In this document: piece by piece, positions 51,961 through 61,203 of the stretch
How the letters are laid out: every line of letters starts with the position of its first letter
How positions within the stretch are numbered: the stretch's first letter is position 1
Assembly (NCBI GenBank): GCA_003222675.1
Contig: QHWT01000048.1
Location: 1 to 64,000 of the forward strand
Direction of reading: 5' to 3'
Length of the DNA stretch: 64,000 bases
Source of the DNA: Acidobacteriota bacterium
GTDB lineage: Bacteria > Acidobacteriota > Vicinamibacteria > Vicinamibacterales > 2-12-FULL-66-21
Notes under the pieces: generated by a model
Seen by the model: the letters and a program-made list of their open reading frames with translations, nothing else
Database searches by the model: none
What the model was told of the DNA's origin: nothing
Position numbers and translations under genes: made by a program

Positions 51961-52117
51961 ACGGATCTCACGCCGAGGCGCAAAGGCGCAGAGGACGCGC
52001 GCGGAGAAGACAAGTGAAGATGCGGCTGCTGTGGCGCGGAGCGCATTGCGGCAGCCTTCTCGGCGTCCTCTGCTCCTCTCGAGTTTTCTCTGCGTGAAAT
52101 CGTCTTTTCCACGCGCA
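51961..52117. repeat. Dispersed inverted-arm repeat unit (copy C)
   Basis: L arm acggatctcacgccgaggcgcaaaggcgcagag...ggagaagacaagtgaagatgcggctg; R arm gcagccttctcggcgtcctctgctcctctcgagttttctctgcgtgaaatcgtcttttccacgcg. Confidence 0.75.
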
Positions 52118-52122
52118 GTCCC

Positions 52123-54384
52123 TCACCCACGCACACTGTCCCGAAGCGGCACCGACTGCAATCGTCCATCGAACCGAATCGTCCTACCAGCGTCGCTGCC
52201 CGCCAGGCGGATCTGCAGGTCGCGCGGTGCCGGCGGCAGCAGGCGCGAGCCGCGTGCGAGTGAGACGGTCAGGCGGCGTGCGATGTCCGACCAGCGCATC
52301 TGAACCCCCATCCATGCGCCGCGCTCGTAGTCGAACGATCGGCCGTCATCTTCAAAGAGATCGAACGCCCCGTCCGCGCCCGGATAAATAACCATCGTCA
52401 GCGGGCCGGCCGCCTTCTCGGCGGCGTACTGCTTCACCGGCCCGAACGGCACGATCGCGCCGGCACGCACATACAAGGGCATCGTCTCGAGATCGACCGT
52501 GCGATTGATCTCGCGTCCGCCCTGCACCTTCTCGTTCGTCCAGAAGTCGTACCATGTGCCGCGCGGCAGGTACACACGGCGCGCCGATGCTCCCTTCTCC
52601 GTCACGGGCGCGACCAGGATGTCGCGTCCCCACAGGTACTCGTCAGCGCATGCAGACGCGACCGGGTCGTCCGCGTGATGCAGCCACAGCGCTCGCATGA
52701 TCGGCAGGCCCGTCAGCGATGTCTGCCGCACGGTGGAATAAAGGTAGGGTATCAACCCGTAGCGCAGCTCGAGATACTTGCGGCAGATCGGCTCGACCTG
52801 CGCGTTGTGCAGTTCGGATTCGGGCGGATTGCCGGCGTCGGGATACGTTGATGTCTCGTTCGGACCGAGCTCCCCCGTGTTCCATCCCCATGGCAGCCGC
52901 AGGTGCCACGTCCTGCCGTGCGCACGGAACAGCGGGCAGAAGGCGCCGAACTGGAACCAGCGCACGTAGAGTTCCCCGGTGAACTCCGGTGTCGGCACGA
53001 AGCCGCCGATGTCGGTGCCCCAATACGGAATGCCGCTCAGCCCCGTGTTGATCGCGACCGGAACGTGCGTTCGCAGCGTTTCCCATGTGGAATACACGTC
53101 GCCAGACCACAGAAACGCGCCGTAGCGCGCCATCCCGGCATAGCCGTTGCGGTGCAGCGCATACGGCCGTTCGTTTGGTCGCCACATCCGCGAGCCTTCC
53201 CAATACATGCGGATGCGATTCAGCCGCGACGGGGCGTCGAGACCGTCTCCCTGATCGGGCCACCAGCCATCGATGCCGAGATCGAACACGCGCTTGTGAT
53301 GGGGCCAGTAGCAGCCGACGCTGCGCTCGTCAGGCCATTTGCCATCAGGCGTTCTGCCGCTTGGCTCCGGCGCGGCACAGGGGTCCTTCACCGTGCCCGT
53401 GAGATGTCGTCCCTCGATGACGGCGTGCAGGACGACCTTGAAATTGCGCGCGTGCAGATCGTCGATCGTCTTCTGCGGGTTCGGAAAGTTCGCGGCATTC
53501 CATGTGAACTCGCCGTTGTGCGAGTTCCAGCCTGACGGCGTGAAGTCGGTGCCGAGATAGATCAGCGCGTCGCACGGCAGCTTCTTCTCGCGCAGCGTCC
53601 GCGCGATTCTCATCACTTCCTCTGGTCCCGCGAGCGTCCGGTGCGATTGTTGATACCCCAAGGTCCAGAGCGCGGGCATCGCCGGCAACCCCGTGATTCG
53701 CGCGTACTCGCGCATGATGATGACGGGGTCATGGGACACCACGACGAAGATGTCAACCGGCAGAGGGTCTGACGATGTGAATATTCCGCGGCCGGGACCG
53801 CTGAGATCGAACTCGCCAAGAGGCTGATGGATGTAGAGACCCCACCCCTGAGTGCCGATGAGCCATTGAATAGGCACGCGCCCACCGTGAGTCCGGAGCC
53901 GGTAGCCTCCCTGGCCGTTCTGCATCTTGTCGTGAGCACCGCGTCGATCGAACTGGGGCCCGCCCTCCCCAAGACCGAGCAACGGGGCGTCGCCGCTTGA
54001 AGCGATCGAAAAGTGTATCTGTCCAGAGATGTCGTGGAATTCGATCTCCTGAACCGTTTCCTGCCGATTCGCAACGGCAACGCTCAATGGATGTGCCTTG
54101 ACGTTGATTGAAAAATCGCCCGCTGCTATGTACTCCGCGGCGCGGACGTGTCGCACCGTATGTTCCGGAAAGTCGACCAGTGCTCCATCTTCATTCAGGG
54201 GATCAGCGGTGCCGCGAGGAATGAGCGTAAGCCGGACTGTCTGAAGACTGATCGTCGAGACGATCAGGTCGACCTCGTGGTCCGCAAAACGAAACGGCGA
54301 GTTCTGCCCCGCTCCGTCGGAACGAAACAGCATCGACGCGCCCGCAATACCCAGATCGCGAACCGCCTCACGACGAGAGATCAT
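52123..54384 (-). CDS. GH31 family glycosidase (alpha-xylosidase/glucosidase-like)
   Basis: LGYQQSHRTL, GIDGWWPDQGDG nucleophile region, YWGTDIGGF, PIMRALWLHH. Confidence 0.9.
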   Translation of the reverse strand: MISRREAVRDLGIAGASMLFRSDGAGQNSPFRFADHEVDLIVSTISLQTVRLTLIPRGTADPLNEDGALVDFPEHTVRHVRAAEYIAAGDFSINVKAHPLSVAVANRQETVQEIEFHDISGQIHFSIASSGDAPLLGLGEGGPQFDRRGAHDKMQNGQGGYRLRTHGGRVPIQWLIGTQGWGLYIHQPLGEFDLSGPGRGIFTSSDPLPVDIFVVVSHDPVIIMREYARITGLPAMPALWTLGYQQSHRTLAGPEEVMRIARTLREKKLPCDALIYLGTDFTPSGWNSHNGEFTWNAANFPNPQKTIDDLHARNFKVVLHAVIEGRHLTGTVKDPCAAPEPSGRTPDGKWPDERSVGCYWPHHKRVFDLGIDGWWPDQGDGLDAPSRLNRIRMYWEGSRMWRPNERPYALHRNGYAGMARYGAFLWSGDVYSTWETLRTHVPVAINTGLSGIPYWGTDIGGFVPTPEFTGELYVRWFQFGAFCPLFRAHGRTWHLRLPWGWNTGELGPNETSTYPDAGNPPESELHNAQVEPICRKYLELRYGLIPYLYSTVRQTSLTGLPIMRALWLHHADDPVASACADEYLWGRDILVAPVTEKGASARRVYLPRGTWYDFWTNEKVQGGREINRTVDLETMPLYVRAGAIVPFGPVKQYAAEKAAGPLTMVIYPGADGAFDLFEDDGRSFDYERGAWMGVQMRWSDIARRLTVSLARGSRLLPPAPRDLQIRLAGSDAGRTIRFDGRLQSVPLRDSVRG

Positions 54385-54412
54385 TGCTTCGGTCTCAATT
54401 AGCCGCACAGGT

Positions 54413-54701
54413 CCGGATCTCACGCCGAGGCGCCACGGCGCAGAGCATGCGCGTGGAGAAGACAAGTGAAGATGCGGCTGGTGTGGCGCTCCGTCGCAGC
54501 CGGCCTACGGCCGGCGTCTCGAGGTCAGGCGATCGCCAGATACAAGCAGCCAATCCTGGCACCCGCCGCTTGTATCTGCGATTGGCGTGACCTCCAGCCC
54601 GCGCGAAAGCGCGGGTGCGACGGAGCGCACTCCGCAGCCTCCTCGTTGATCTGAGCGCCTCTTGCCCTTCTCCGCGTGAGATCGTCTTCTCCACGCGCGT
54701 T
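54413..54701. repeat. Dispersed inverted-arm repeat unit (copy D) with nested cruciform core
   Basis: Same L and R arms as copy C; core with gcgctccgtcgca/tgcgacggagcgc and gaggtcaggcgatcgccagatacaagc/gcttgtatctgcgattggcgtgacctc. Confidence 0.75.
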
Positions 54702-54712
54702 CCCACGCATCC

Positions 54713-55876
54713 TTACTTCGCGCTGAAGGCGAAGACGGTCTTCGAGTCGTAGTTCTGACCAGGCTTCAGAATCGTCGACGGGAAGTTCTGCTTGTTCGGC
54801 GAGTCGGGATAGTGCTGCGTCTCCAGGCACAGGCCACTGCGGTGCGCATACACGTGGTCGCCTTTGCCTTTGATCGTGCCGTCGAGGAAATTCCCCGAGT
54901 AGAACTGCAGGCCAGGCTCGGTGGTGCGGATCTCCAGTGAGCGACCGCTCTTCGGATCCGTCAGGTGTGCCGCCAGCGACAAACCGCTTCCAGACCGGTT
55001 GAGCACCCAGTTGTGGTCGTATCCCTTGCCATTCTTCAATTGCGGATTGTCCTGATCGATGCGCGCGCCGATGGCTGTCGGCTGCCGGAAGTCGAACGGC
55101 GTACCTTGCACCGGCGCGAGCTCTCCCGTGGGAATGAGCGTCGCGTCGACCGGCGTGTAGCGGTCGGCGTTGATCAGCAGTTGATGACCGAGGATGTCGC
55201 CAGCATCATGACCCGCCAGGTTGAAGTAGCTGTGTTGCGTGAGGTTCACCGGCGTGGCCTTGTCGGTGGTCGCGTGATAATCGAGAGTCAGCTCGTTCCT
55301 GTTCGTCAACGTATACGTGACGCGAACCTGCAGGTTGCCCGGGTAGCCTTCCTCTCCGTCCGGACTCGTACGGGTGAACACCACCGAAGCGCCGTCTGCT
55401 GATTCGCGGGGTATCGCCGTCCACAGGACCTTGTCGAACCCGCGCGTGCCGCCGTGAAGGTGATTCGGGTCGTTGTTGATAGCGAGCGTGTAGGTGTGAC
55501 CGTCGAGCGTGAACTTCCCCTTGGCGATCCGGTTGCCATAGCGGCCGATCAGCGCGCCAAAGTACGGTGGAGGCGGTTGATCGAGATAGCGCTGCGGCGA
55601 GTCGAACCCCAGCACGACATCCGATGCGCGTCCGTCGCGACCCGGCACCTTCAGCGATGTGATGATGCCGCCGTACGACATCACCTGCATCTCCATTCCG
55701 CGGTCATTCGTCAGCGTGAACATTTCTATCGGGGTTCCATTCACGCGCACGGTGCTCGTTGAGTGCGTCACACGCGCGCGTGCCGGCGGCGCTGACGCTG
55801 GGGCTTGAGATCGGACGCTGGGCACGATGACCGCAGCGGCGATGACCCAGGCGGCACAATGGAAAGCAGTCGGCAT
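54713..55876 (-). CDS. galM: Aldose 1-epimerase (galactose mutarotase)
   Basis: [62 protein letters not shown]. Confidence 0.92.
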   Translation of the reverse strand: MPTAFHCAAWVIAAAVIVPSVRSQAPASAPPARARVTHSTSTVRVNGTPIEMFTLTNDRGMEMQVMSYGGIITSLKVPGRDGRASDVVLGFDSPQRYLDQPPPPYFGALIGRYGNRIAKGKFTLDGHTYTLAINNDPNHLHGGTRGFDKVLWTAIPRESADGASVVFTRTSPDGEEGYPGNLQVRVTYTLTNRNELTLDYHATTDKATPVNLTQHSYFNLAGHDAGDILGHQLLINADRYTPVDATLIPTGELAPVQGTPFDFRQPTAIGARIDQDNPQLKNGKGYDHNWVLNRSGSGLSLAAHLTDPKSGRSLEIRTTEPGLQFYSGNFLDGTIKGKGDHVYAHRSGLCLETQHYPDSPNKQNFPSTILKPGQNYDSKTVFAFSAK

Positions 55877-55959
55877 CTGTGGCGCTCCAGTTCCGTCAAA
55901 TGTGCGCAATTGTATGCGATGACCATCACGCGGGCCGATCACGTAATATGCACCGGGAC

Positions 55960-57495
55960 ATGGCAGACGAGGGCCTCGCGTTCCGAAACGTCAGCAAAGC
56001 CTTTGGCGCGGTCAGGGCACTGCGCGGCGTTTCGTTCGCCGTCGCCGAAGGAGAAGCGCACGCCCTGGTCGGCGAGAATGGCGCCGGCAAGTCGACACTC
56101 CTCAAGATCCTGGCCGGTATCGTTCAGCCCGACGCCGGAGAGATCTTCTGGCGCGGCGAACGGCTTCATGTCGGCAGCCCGAGGGATGCACTCGAACGCG
56201 GCATCGGGATGGTGTACCAGGAGATGCTGTCGTTTCCGAACCTCTCGGTATCGGGCAACATCTTCGCCGGCCGCGAGATCACGGACGGCATCGGACGTCT
56301 CAACCGTACCGCGATGCACGAGCGGACTCAGGCGCTGCTCGACGAGCTGCACCTCTCGATCCCGCCGGATGCGCCGGCGGATTCCCTGTCCGCGGCACAC
56401 CGCCAGTTACTCCAGGTCGCGCGCGCGCTGGCGTTCGAGTGCCGTATTCTGGTGCTCGACGAGCCGACCACGTCGCTCACTGACGGTGAAGCGGATCACT
56501 TGTTCGCCGTTCTCCATAAGTTGAAGCGCCGCGGCGTGACGCTCTTGTACGTCTCGCACCGGTTGCCGGAAGTCTTCCGCGTGTGCGACGCCATTACCGT
56601 GCTGCGCGACGGCGCGCACGTCGGGACGAGCCGGACCATCGACGTCACACCCGGGCATGTCGTGCGATCGATGGTCGGGCGCGATCTTCCGCCCCGCGCG
56701 TCGGACGTCTCGGCTCCCTCGTCGACGCCCGTGCTCGCGCTCGAACAGTTGACGCGCGCGCCCTGCTTTCGAGGCGTCTCGTTCACCGTTCACGAAGGGG
56801 AAATCGTTGCGCTCTTCGGCCTCGTAGGATCGGGACGATCGGAGCTGCTCGAAACGCTCTTCGGCGTGTTCACGGCGGAGGCTGGCCAGGTGCGCCTCGA
56901 CGGCCGCACCGTGACGCCCTCGTCGCCCGCGGCGGCCGCGCGTCTTGGCATCGTGCTGGTGCCCGAGGAGCGTCAGCGCCAGGGCCTCCTGTTCAACCTG
57001 ACCATCCGGCACAATCTCGTGCTCCCCGACCGTACCGTGCGCGGCGACGTGCTCGTGCACGCCGCACGAGAGCGTCGCGAAGCGCAGGATCTCGTCGAAC
57101 GCTGGCGCATCAAGGCCCCTGGCGTCGAGACGCTGCCCGACAGCCTGAGCGGCGGCAACCAGCAGAAGGTCGTCGTCGCGAAATGGCTCGCCACGTCGCC
57201 GCGCGTGATCCTGCTCGACGAGCCCACGAAAGGCGTCGACGTGGGCGCCAAGTTCGAAATTCACGAGATCATCCGGCGCGAAGCCGCGCGGGGCGCGGCG
57301 TGTCTCGTTGCCTCGAGCGATCTGCCCGAAGTCCTCGCGATCGCGCATCGCATCGTGGTCATGCGCGAAGGGCGCGTGCAAGGTGAAGTCGGTGGCGCCG
57401 ATGCAACCGAGGAAGCGGTCATGCACCTCGCGACACATCCGCCCGACTCCCGCGAGGTCTCGCCGAAGCCCCTCGGCGGCGAAGGCAGATCGTGA
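55960..57495 (+). CDS. Sugar ABC transporter ATP-binding protein (RbsA/XylG/AraG type)
   Basis: Two ABC modules: [24 protein letters not shown]; second signature [16 protein letters not shown]. Confidence 0.93.
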   Translation: MADEGLAFRNVSKAFGAVRALRGVSFAVAEGEAHALVGENGAGKSTLLKILAGIVQPDAGEIFWRGERLHVGSPRDALERGIGMVYQEMLSFPNLSVSGNIFAGREITDGIGRLNRTAMHERTQALLDELHLSIPPDAPADSLSAAHRQLLQVARALAFECRILVLDEPTTSLTDGEADHLFAVLHKLKRRGVTLLYVSHRLPEVFRVCDAITVLRDGAHVGTSRTIDVTPGHVVRSMVGRDLPPRASDVSAPSSTPVLALEQLTRAPCFRGVSFTVHEGEIVALFGLVGSGRSELLETLFGVFTAEAGQVRLDGRTVTPSSPAAAARLGIVLVPEERQRQGLLFNLTIRHNLVLPDRTVRGDVLVHAARERREAQDLVERWRIKAPGVETLPDSLSGGNQQKVVVAKWLATSPRVILLDEPTKGVDVGAKFEIHEIIRREAARGAACLVASSDLPEVLAIAHRIVVMREGRVQGEVGGADATEEAVMHLATHPPDSREVSPKPLGGEGRS

Positions 57496-58517
57496 AGAAG
57501 CTCTGGGCTCCCTTCCGCTCGCAAAATGAGACACACGAGCTTCGGCGCGCCGCCGCTCCGCGGCGACGGCGTGAGGTCCGCGAGCTGAGCACGATCGTGA
57601 TTCTTGTGCTCGAGATCGTGTTCTTCACGTGGTGGCTCTGGCCGGAGGCGGGGCGCGAGCATCCGTTTCTCAACTCCGCGAACGCGCTCTTGATCCTGAA
57701 GTACTCGGCGATCTACGGCATCGCGGCGATTGGCGCCGCAATCGTGATCATCTCTGGCGGCATCGACCTCGCGCCCGGGGCGGTGATGGCGCTCGCCGGC
57801 GTGATCGGCTCAGAACTTTTCGTGGTGAAGGGCTGGCCGCTCGGCAGCAGCATGATGCTCGGCGTGCTGGTTGGCCTCGGCTCAGGCCTGCTCAGTGCCG
57901 CGCTGATCGTGCTCGTGCGCCTCCCGCCATTCATCGCGACCCTTGGTGTGATGGGCATCACGCGCGGCGCGGCATTCATCCTGACGGAAGGTCAGTACTT
58001 CGACGTCTCGAGCCGCCTGCTCGGCGGTTGGCGGCCGCTGGGGTTGCCGGCCGACTGGGTCTCGCCGCTCATCATGATCGTGTTGGCCCTCGTGTTCCAG
58101 GTCGTGATGACGACTTTCCAATGGGGGCGCGCGGTGTTCTCCATCGGCGGCAACGAGACGGCGGCGCTGTTTTCCGGAATTGCGGTCAATCGTGTGAAAA
58201 CGTCGGTCTATGCGCTCTCGGGCGCGCTTGCGGGGATTTCGGGTGTGGTGCTCGTGCTCGTTCAGGGGCAGGGCAAGGCGGATCTCGCGACCGGCTATGA
58301 ACTCGATATCATCGCGTCCGCCGTCGTCGGCGGCGCCAGTCTCGCCGGCGGCCGCGGATCGGTGCTCGGCGCGGTGCTCGGCACGTTGATCTTCGGCGTG
58401 CTGCGCAACGCGCTGCCCCAGATCCCGGGCGCGACGTTCTACGATAGGCTGATCGTCGGATTGGCGGTGATCGTGATCGTCGTGGTGGATCAGTTGCTGC
58501 TCAAGAGACGTTCGTAG
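57492..58517 (+). CDS. Sugar ABC transporter permease (RbsC/XylH type)
   Basis: Hydrophobic protein with ISGGIDLAPGAVMALAGVIG and ASAVVGGASLAGGRGSVLGAVLG. Confidence 0.92.
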   Translation: MKKLWAPFRSQNETHELRRAAAPRRRREVRELSTIVILVLEIVFFTWWLWPEAGREHPFLNSANALLILKYSAIYGIAAIGAAIVIISGGIDLAPGAVMALAGVIGSELFVVKGWPLGSSMMLGVLVGLGSGLLSAALIVLVRLPPFIATLGVMGITRGAAFILTEGQYFDVSSRLLGGWRPLGLPADWVSPLIMIVLALVFQVVMTTFQWGRAVFSIGGNETAALFSGIAVNRVKTSVYALSGALAGISGVVLVLVQGQGKADLATGYELDIIASAVVGGASLAGGRGSVLGAVLGTLIFGVLRNALPQIPGATFYDRLIVGLAVIVIVVVDQLLLKRRS

Positions 58518-58562
58518 GCGTCGATGCTGAATGCCGAACGCCGAGCGCTGAACGGAGGACTG

Positions 58563-59528
58563 ATGCGTAGAGTCGCTGTCGTGGCGTTGATGGTGCTGTT
58601 GGCGGTGACCGCGTGTCGTCGCGGCGACCAGCCGGCGAACACGCCGGCCGGATCGAAGCGCCTGCGATTCGCAGTGATCCCGAAATCGCTGGACATCCCG
58701 GTGTTCAACTACGCGAAGGTTGGCGCGGAGCGCAAGGCGAAAGAGCTCGGGGACGTCGACATTCTCTGGAATGCGCCGACGAACCCGGATCAATTGAAGC
58801 AGAAGGAAGTCCTCGAGTCCTATATCACTCAGCGCGTCGACGGCATCGCGATCTCGTCGCTGAACGGCGACTTCCTGACCGACACGATCGACCGGGCGAT
58901 CGCGGCGGGCGTTCCGGTCGTGACGTGGGACTCCGACGCGCCCAAATCGAAGCGCGTCGCCTTCTATGGCGTCGACGACCTCGCATCCGGTCGCATCATG
59001 GGTGAACAGGCGATCGGCCTGCTGAACGGCAAGGGCAAGGTCGCGATCATCACGAGCGTCGGCGCCACGAACCTGCAGCGCCGGCTCGACGGCGTCAAGG
59101 ACGCGCTCGCCAAGGCGCCCGGCATCGAGGTCGTCGAAGTCTTCGACATCAAGGAGGACTCCGTGCGCTGTGCCGAGATCATGGCGACCGGCACCAGGCG
59201 GTATCCCGATCTGGCGGCATGGCTGTCGGTCGGCGGCTGGCCCGTGTTCACGCGCAATGCGACCGCGTCGGTCGATCCGTCGAAGACCAAGGTCATCTCG
59301 TTCGACACGATTCAACCCGCGCTCGATCTGCTGCGCGAGGGCAAAGTGACGGTGCTGCTCGGCCAGAAGTATTTCGGCTGGGGCAGCGAGACCGTGCAGC
59401 TTCTCTATGACATCAAGCACGGCAAGAACCCGCCGTCGCCGATCGTGGACTCCGGTGTAGACGTCGTGACCAAAGACAACGTCGATGCCTACGCCGCGAC
59501 GTGGAAGAAGATGGAAAGCGGAAGCTAG
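58563..59528 (+). CDS. Sugar ABC transporter substrate-binding lipoprotein
   Basis: Lipobox LLAVTACRRG; periplasmic-binding fold (IPKSLDIPVFNYAKVGAERKAKELG). Confidence 0.9.
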   Translation: MRRVAVVALMVLLAVTACRRGDQPANTPAGSKRLRFAVIPKSLDIPVFNYAKVGAERKAKELGDVDILWNAPTNPDQLKQKEVLESYITQRVDGIAISSLNGDFLTDTIDRAIAAGVPVVTWDSDAPKSKRVAFYGVDDLASGRIMGEQAIGLLNGKGKVAIITSVGATNLQRRLDGVKDALAKAPGIEVVEVFDIKEDSVRCAEIMATGTRRYPDLAAWLSVGGWPVFTRNATASVDPSKTKVISFDTIQPALDLLREGKVTVLLGQKYFGWGSETVQLLYDIKHGKNPPSPIVDSGVDVVTKDNVDAYAATWKKMESGS

Positions 59529-59575
59529 CCACCGCGTTCTGCGTCAGGAACCGCTACGGCGATGTGCGCCGATGA

Positions 59576-59792
59576 CGGGGAGAAGACGGCCTCACGCAGA
59601 GAAAATGCCAGAGGAGCAGAGGTCGCCGAGGAGGCTGCGACCCGGCGCATCGCCAGGCCGGCCTCCGGCCGGCGCTGTGTGTCTCAGCCCGCGCGAAGCG
59701 CGGGCCTGGCGATGCGCCACACCGCAGCCGCTTCTTCAATTGTCTTCTCCCCGGGCTCCGCGCCTTGGCGCCTTCGCGTGAGACCGTACGTG
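59576..59792. repeat. Dispersed inverted-arm repeat unit (copy E, opposite orientation)
   Basis: R arm ggggagaagacggcctcacgcagagaaaatgccagaggagcagagg; L arm reversed (gcgccttggcgccttcgcgtgagaccg); core ggcgcatcgccaggcc/ggcctggcgatgcgcc. Confidence 0.75.
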
Positions 59793-59830
59793 ACAAGCGA
59801 AAGGCCATGAATGGAACGGACGCAACCCGG

Positions 59831-60475
59831 CTAGCGCTCGATCAATCGCTCGAACGCATCGTCCGGCACGTCCTCGAGAGATCTGACGAACACGTCCGCG
59901 CCGAGCGTCGTCGTCCTGCTGACGCCAATGCACCGCATCCCGGCGCGCCTCGCGGCCTCGACGCCGGCCGATGCGTCCTCGACGACGATGCAGTGCGCGG
60001 GCGTGACGGAAAGCCGCGCGGCAGCGGCCAGGAACACCTGCGGATCCGGCTTCCCTTTCGTCACGTCTTCGGACGCGACGAGGGCATCGAAGTACTGCGC
60101 GATACCCAGCGCGCGCAGCATCACCTCGATGTTCTGTCTTGGCGCCGAGGACGCAATCGCCTGTTTCCAGCCGTCAGCGTGAAGCCGCACGAGCCATTCC
60201 GCGGCGCCCGGCAGCGGCGTCAGGCCGTGCACTTGCGCGAGCCGACGGTATTCCGCTTCCTTGGCTTCGGCGATTCGGCTCATGCGCTCCTCGGTCGATT
60301 CGGCGCCAAGCCATCCCCGCAGGATGCGATCGTTGCGCTGGCCGAACGTCGACTTGAACTGTTCATACGTGACCTGCACGCCGTCGAGGCCGAGCGCGTG
60401 CTCCCACGATTGCCAGTGATATTCCTCGGAGTCGACGAGCGTCCCGTCGAGATCCCATAAAACAGCGCGACTCAT
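59831..60475 (-). CDS. HAD-family phosphatase (beta-phosphoglucomutase-like)
   Basis: VLWDLDGTLVDSEEYHW; GKPDPQVFLAAAARL; VVEDASAGVEAARRAGM. Confidence 0.9.
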   Translation of the reverse strand: MSRAVLWDLDGTLVDSEEYHWQSWEHALGLDGVQVTYEQFKSTFGQRNDRILRGWLGAESTEERMSRIAEAKEAEYRRLAQVHGLTPLPGAAEWLVRLHADGWKQAIASSAPRQNIEVMLRALGIAQYFDALVASEDVTKGKPDPQVFLAAAARLSVTPAHCIVVEDASAGVEAARRAGMRCIGVSRTTTLGADVFVRSLEDVPDDAFERLIER

Positions 60476-61203
60476 TCAGATGTAGGCCGGGTCTTCAGAC
60501 CCGGCGCTTCCTGCCCGTAGTACGCGTCGGGCCCGTGCTTGCGCAGGTAATGCTTATCGACGAGGAACGAATCCGGGCGAGCGGCCTCGGCCGCGAGCGC
60601 GCGCACGCGCCATTCGACGCGCGCGAGATATTCCAGGACCTGCGCGTGCTCGATCGCGGACGCCGCGTCCTTGCCCCAGGTGAAAGGGCCATGATTCGCG
60701 ACCAGCACGGCGGCCATCTCATCGCACGAGAGTCCCTCGCGACGGAGCGCTTCGATGATGACAAGGCCGGTGTTCTTCTCGTAGTCGCGCTGCACTTCTT
60801 CCTGTGTCAGCGGCCGCGTGACCGGCACGTCCCCGCGAAAGTAATCCGCGTGCGTCGTTCCCATGCAGCGGACGGGCACGCGTGCCTGTGCGAACACCGT
60901 CGCGTACTCCGAGTGCGTGTGCACGATGCCGCCGCAGCCAAAGCCCCGGTACAGCTCGAGGTGCGTGGGCGTATCCGACGAGGGGCGCAGATCGCTGTCC
61001 ACGACCTTCCCCGTCTCCAGCGAGACCGGCACCATGTGTGACGGCGACAGCGCGCTGTACGGAATGCCGCTCGGCTTGATGACAAAAACCCCGGCCGCGC
61101 GATCGAGCTGCGACACGTTGCCGAAGGTCCCCATGACGAGTCCGGTTTTCGCGAGCGCGCGATTCGCCTGATACACGATCTCGCGTAACTCGGCGGCGAT
61201 CAC
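60472..61203 (-). CDS. araD: L-ribulose-5-phosphate 4-epimerase
   Basis: TFGNVSQLD, HTHSEYATVFAQA, NHGPFTWGKDA; overlaps araB by 4 bp. Confidence 0.93.
   Translation of the reverse strand: MIAAELREIVYQANRALAKTGLVMGTFGNVSQLDRAAGVFVIKPSGIPYSALSPSHMVPVSLETGKVVDSDLRPSSDTPTHLELYRGFGCGGIVHTHSEYATVFAQARVPVRCMGTTHADYFRGDVPVTRPLTQEEVQRDYEKNTGLVIIEALRREGLSCDEMAAVLVANHGPFTWGKDAASAIEHAQVLEYLARVEWRVRALAAEAARPDSFLVDKHYLRKHGPDAYYGQEAPGLKTRPTSE

Noticed and set aside
51945-52169. Small ORFs such as VEKTISRRENSRGAEDAEKAA in the intergenic repeats
   Set aside because: Encoded by the dispersed repeat itself; similarity among them reflects DNA repeat homology, not coding selection.
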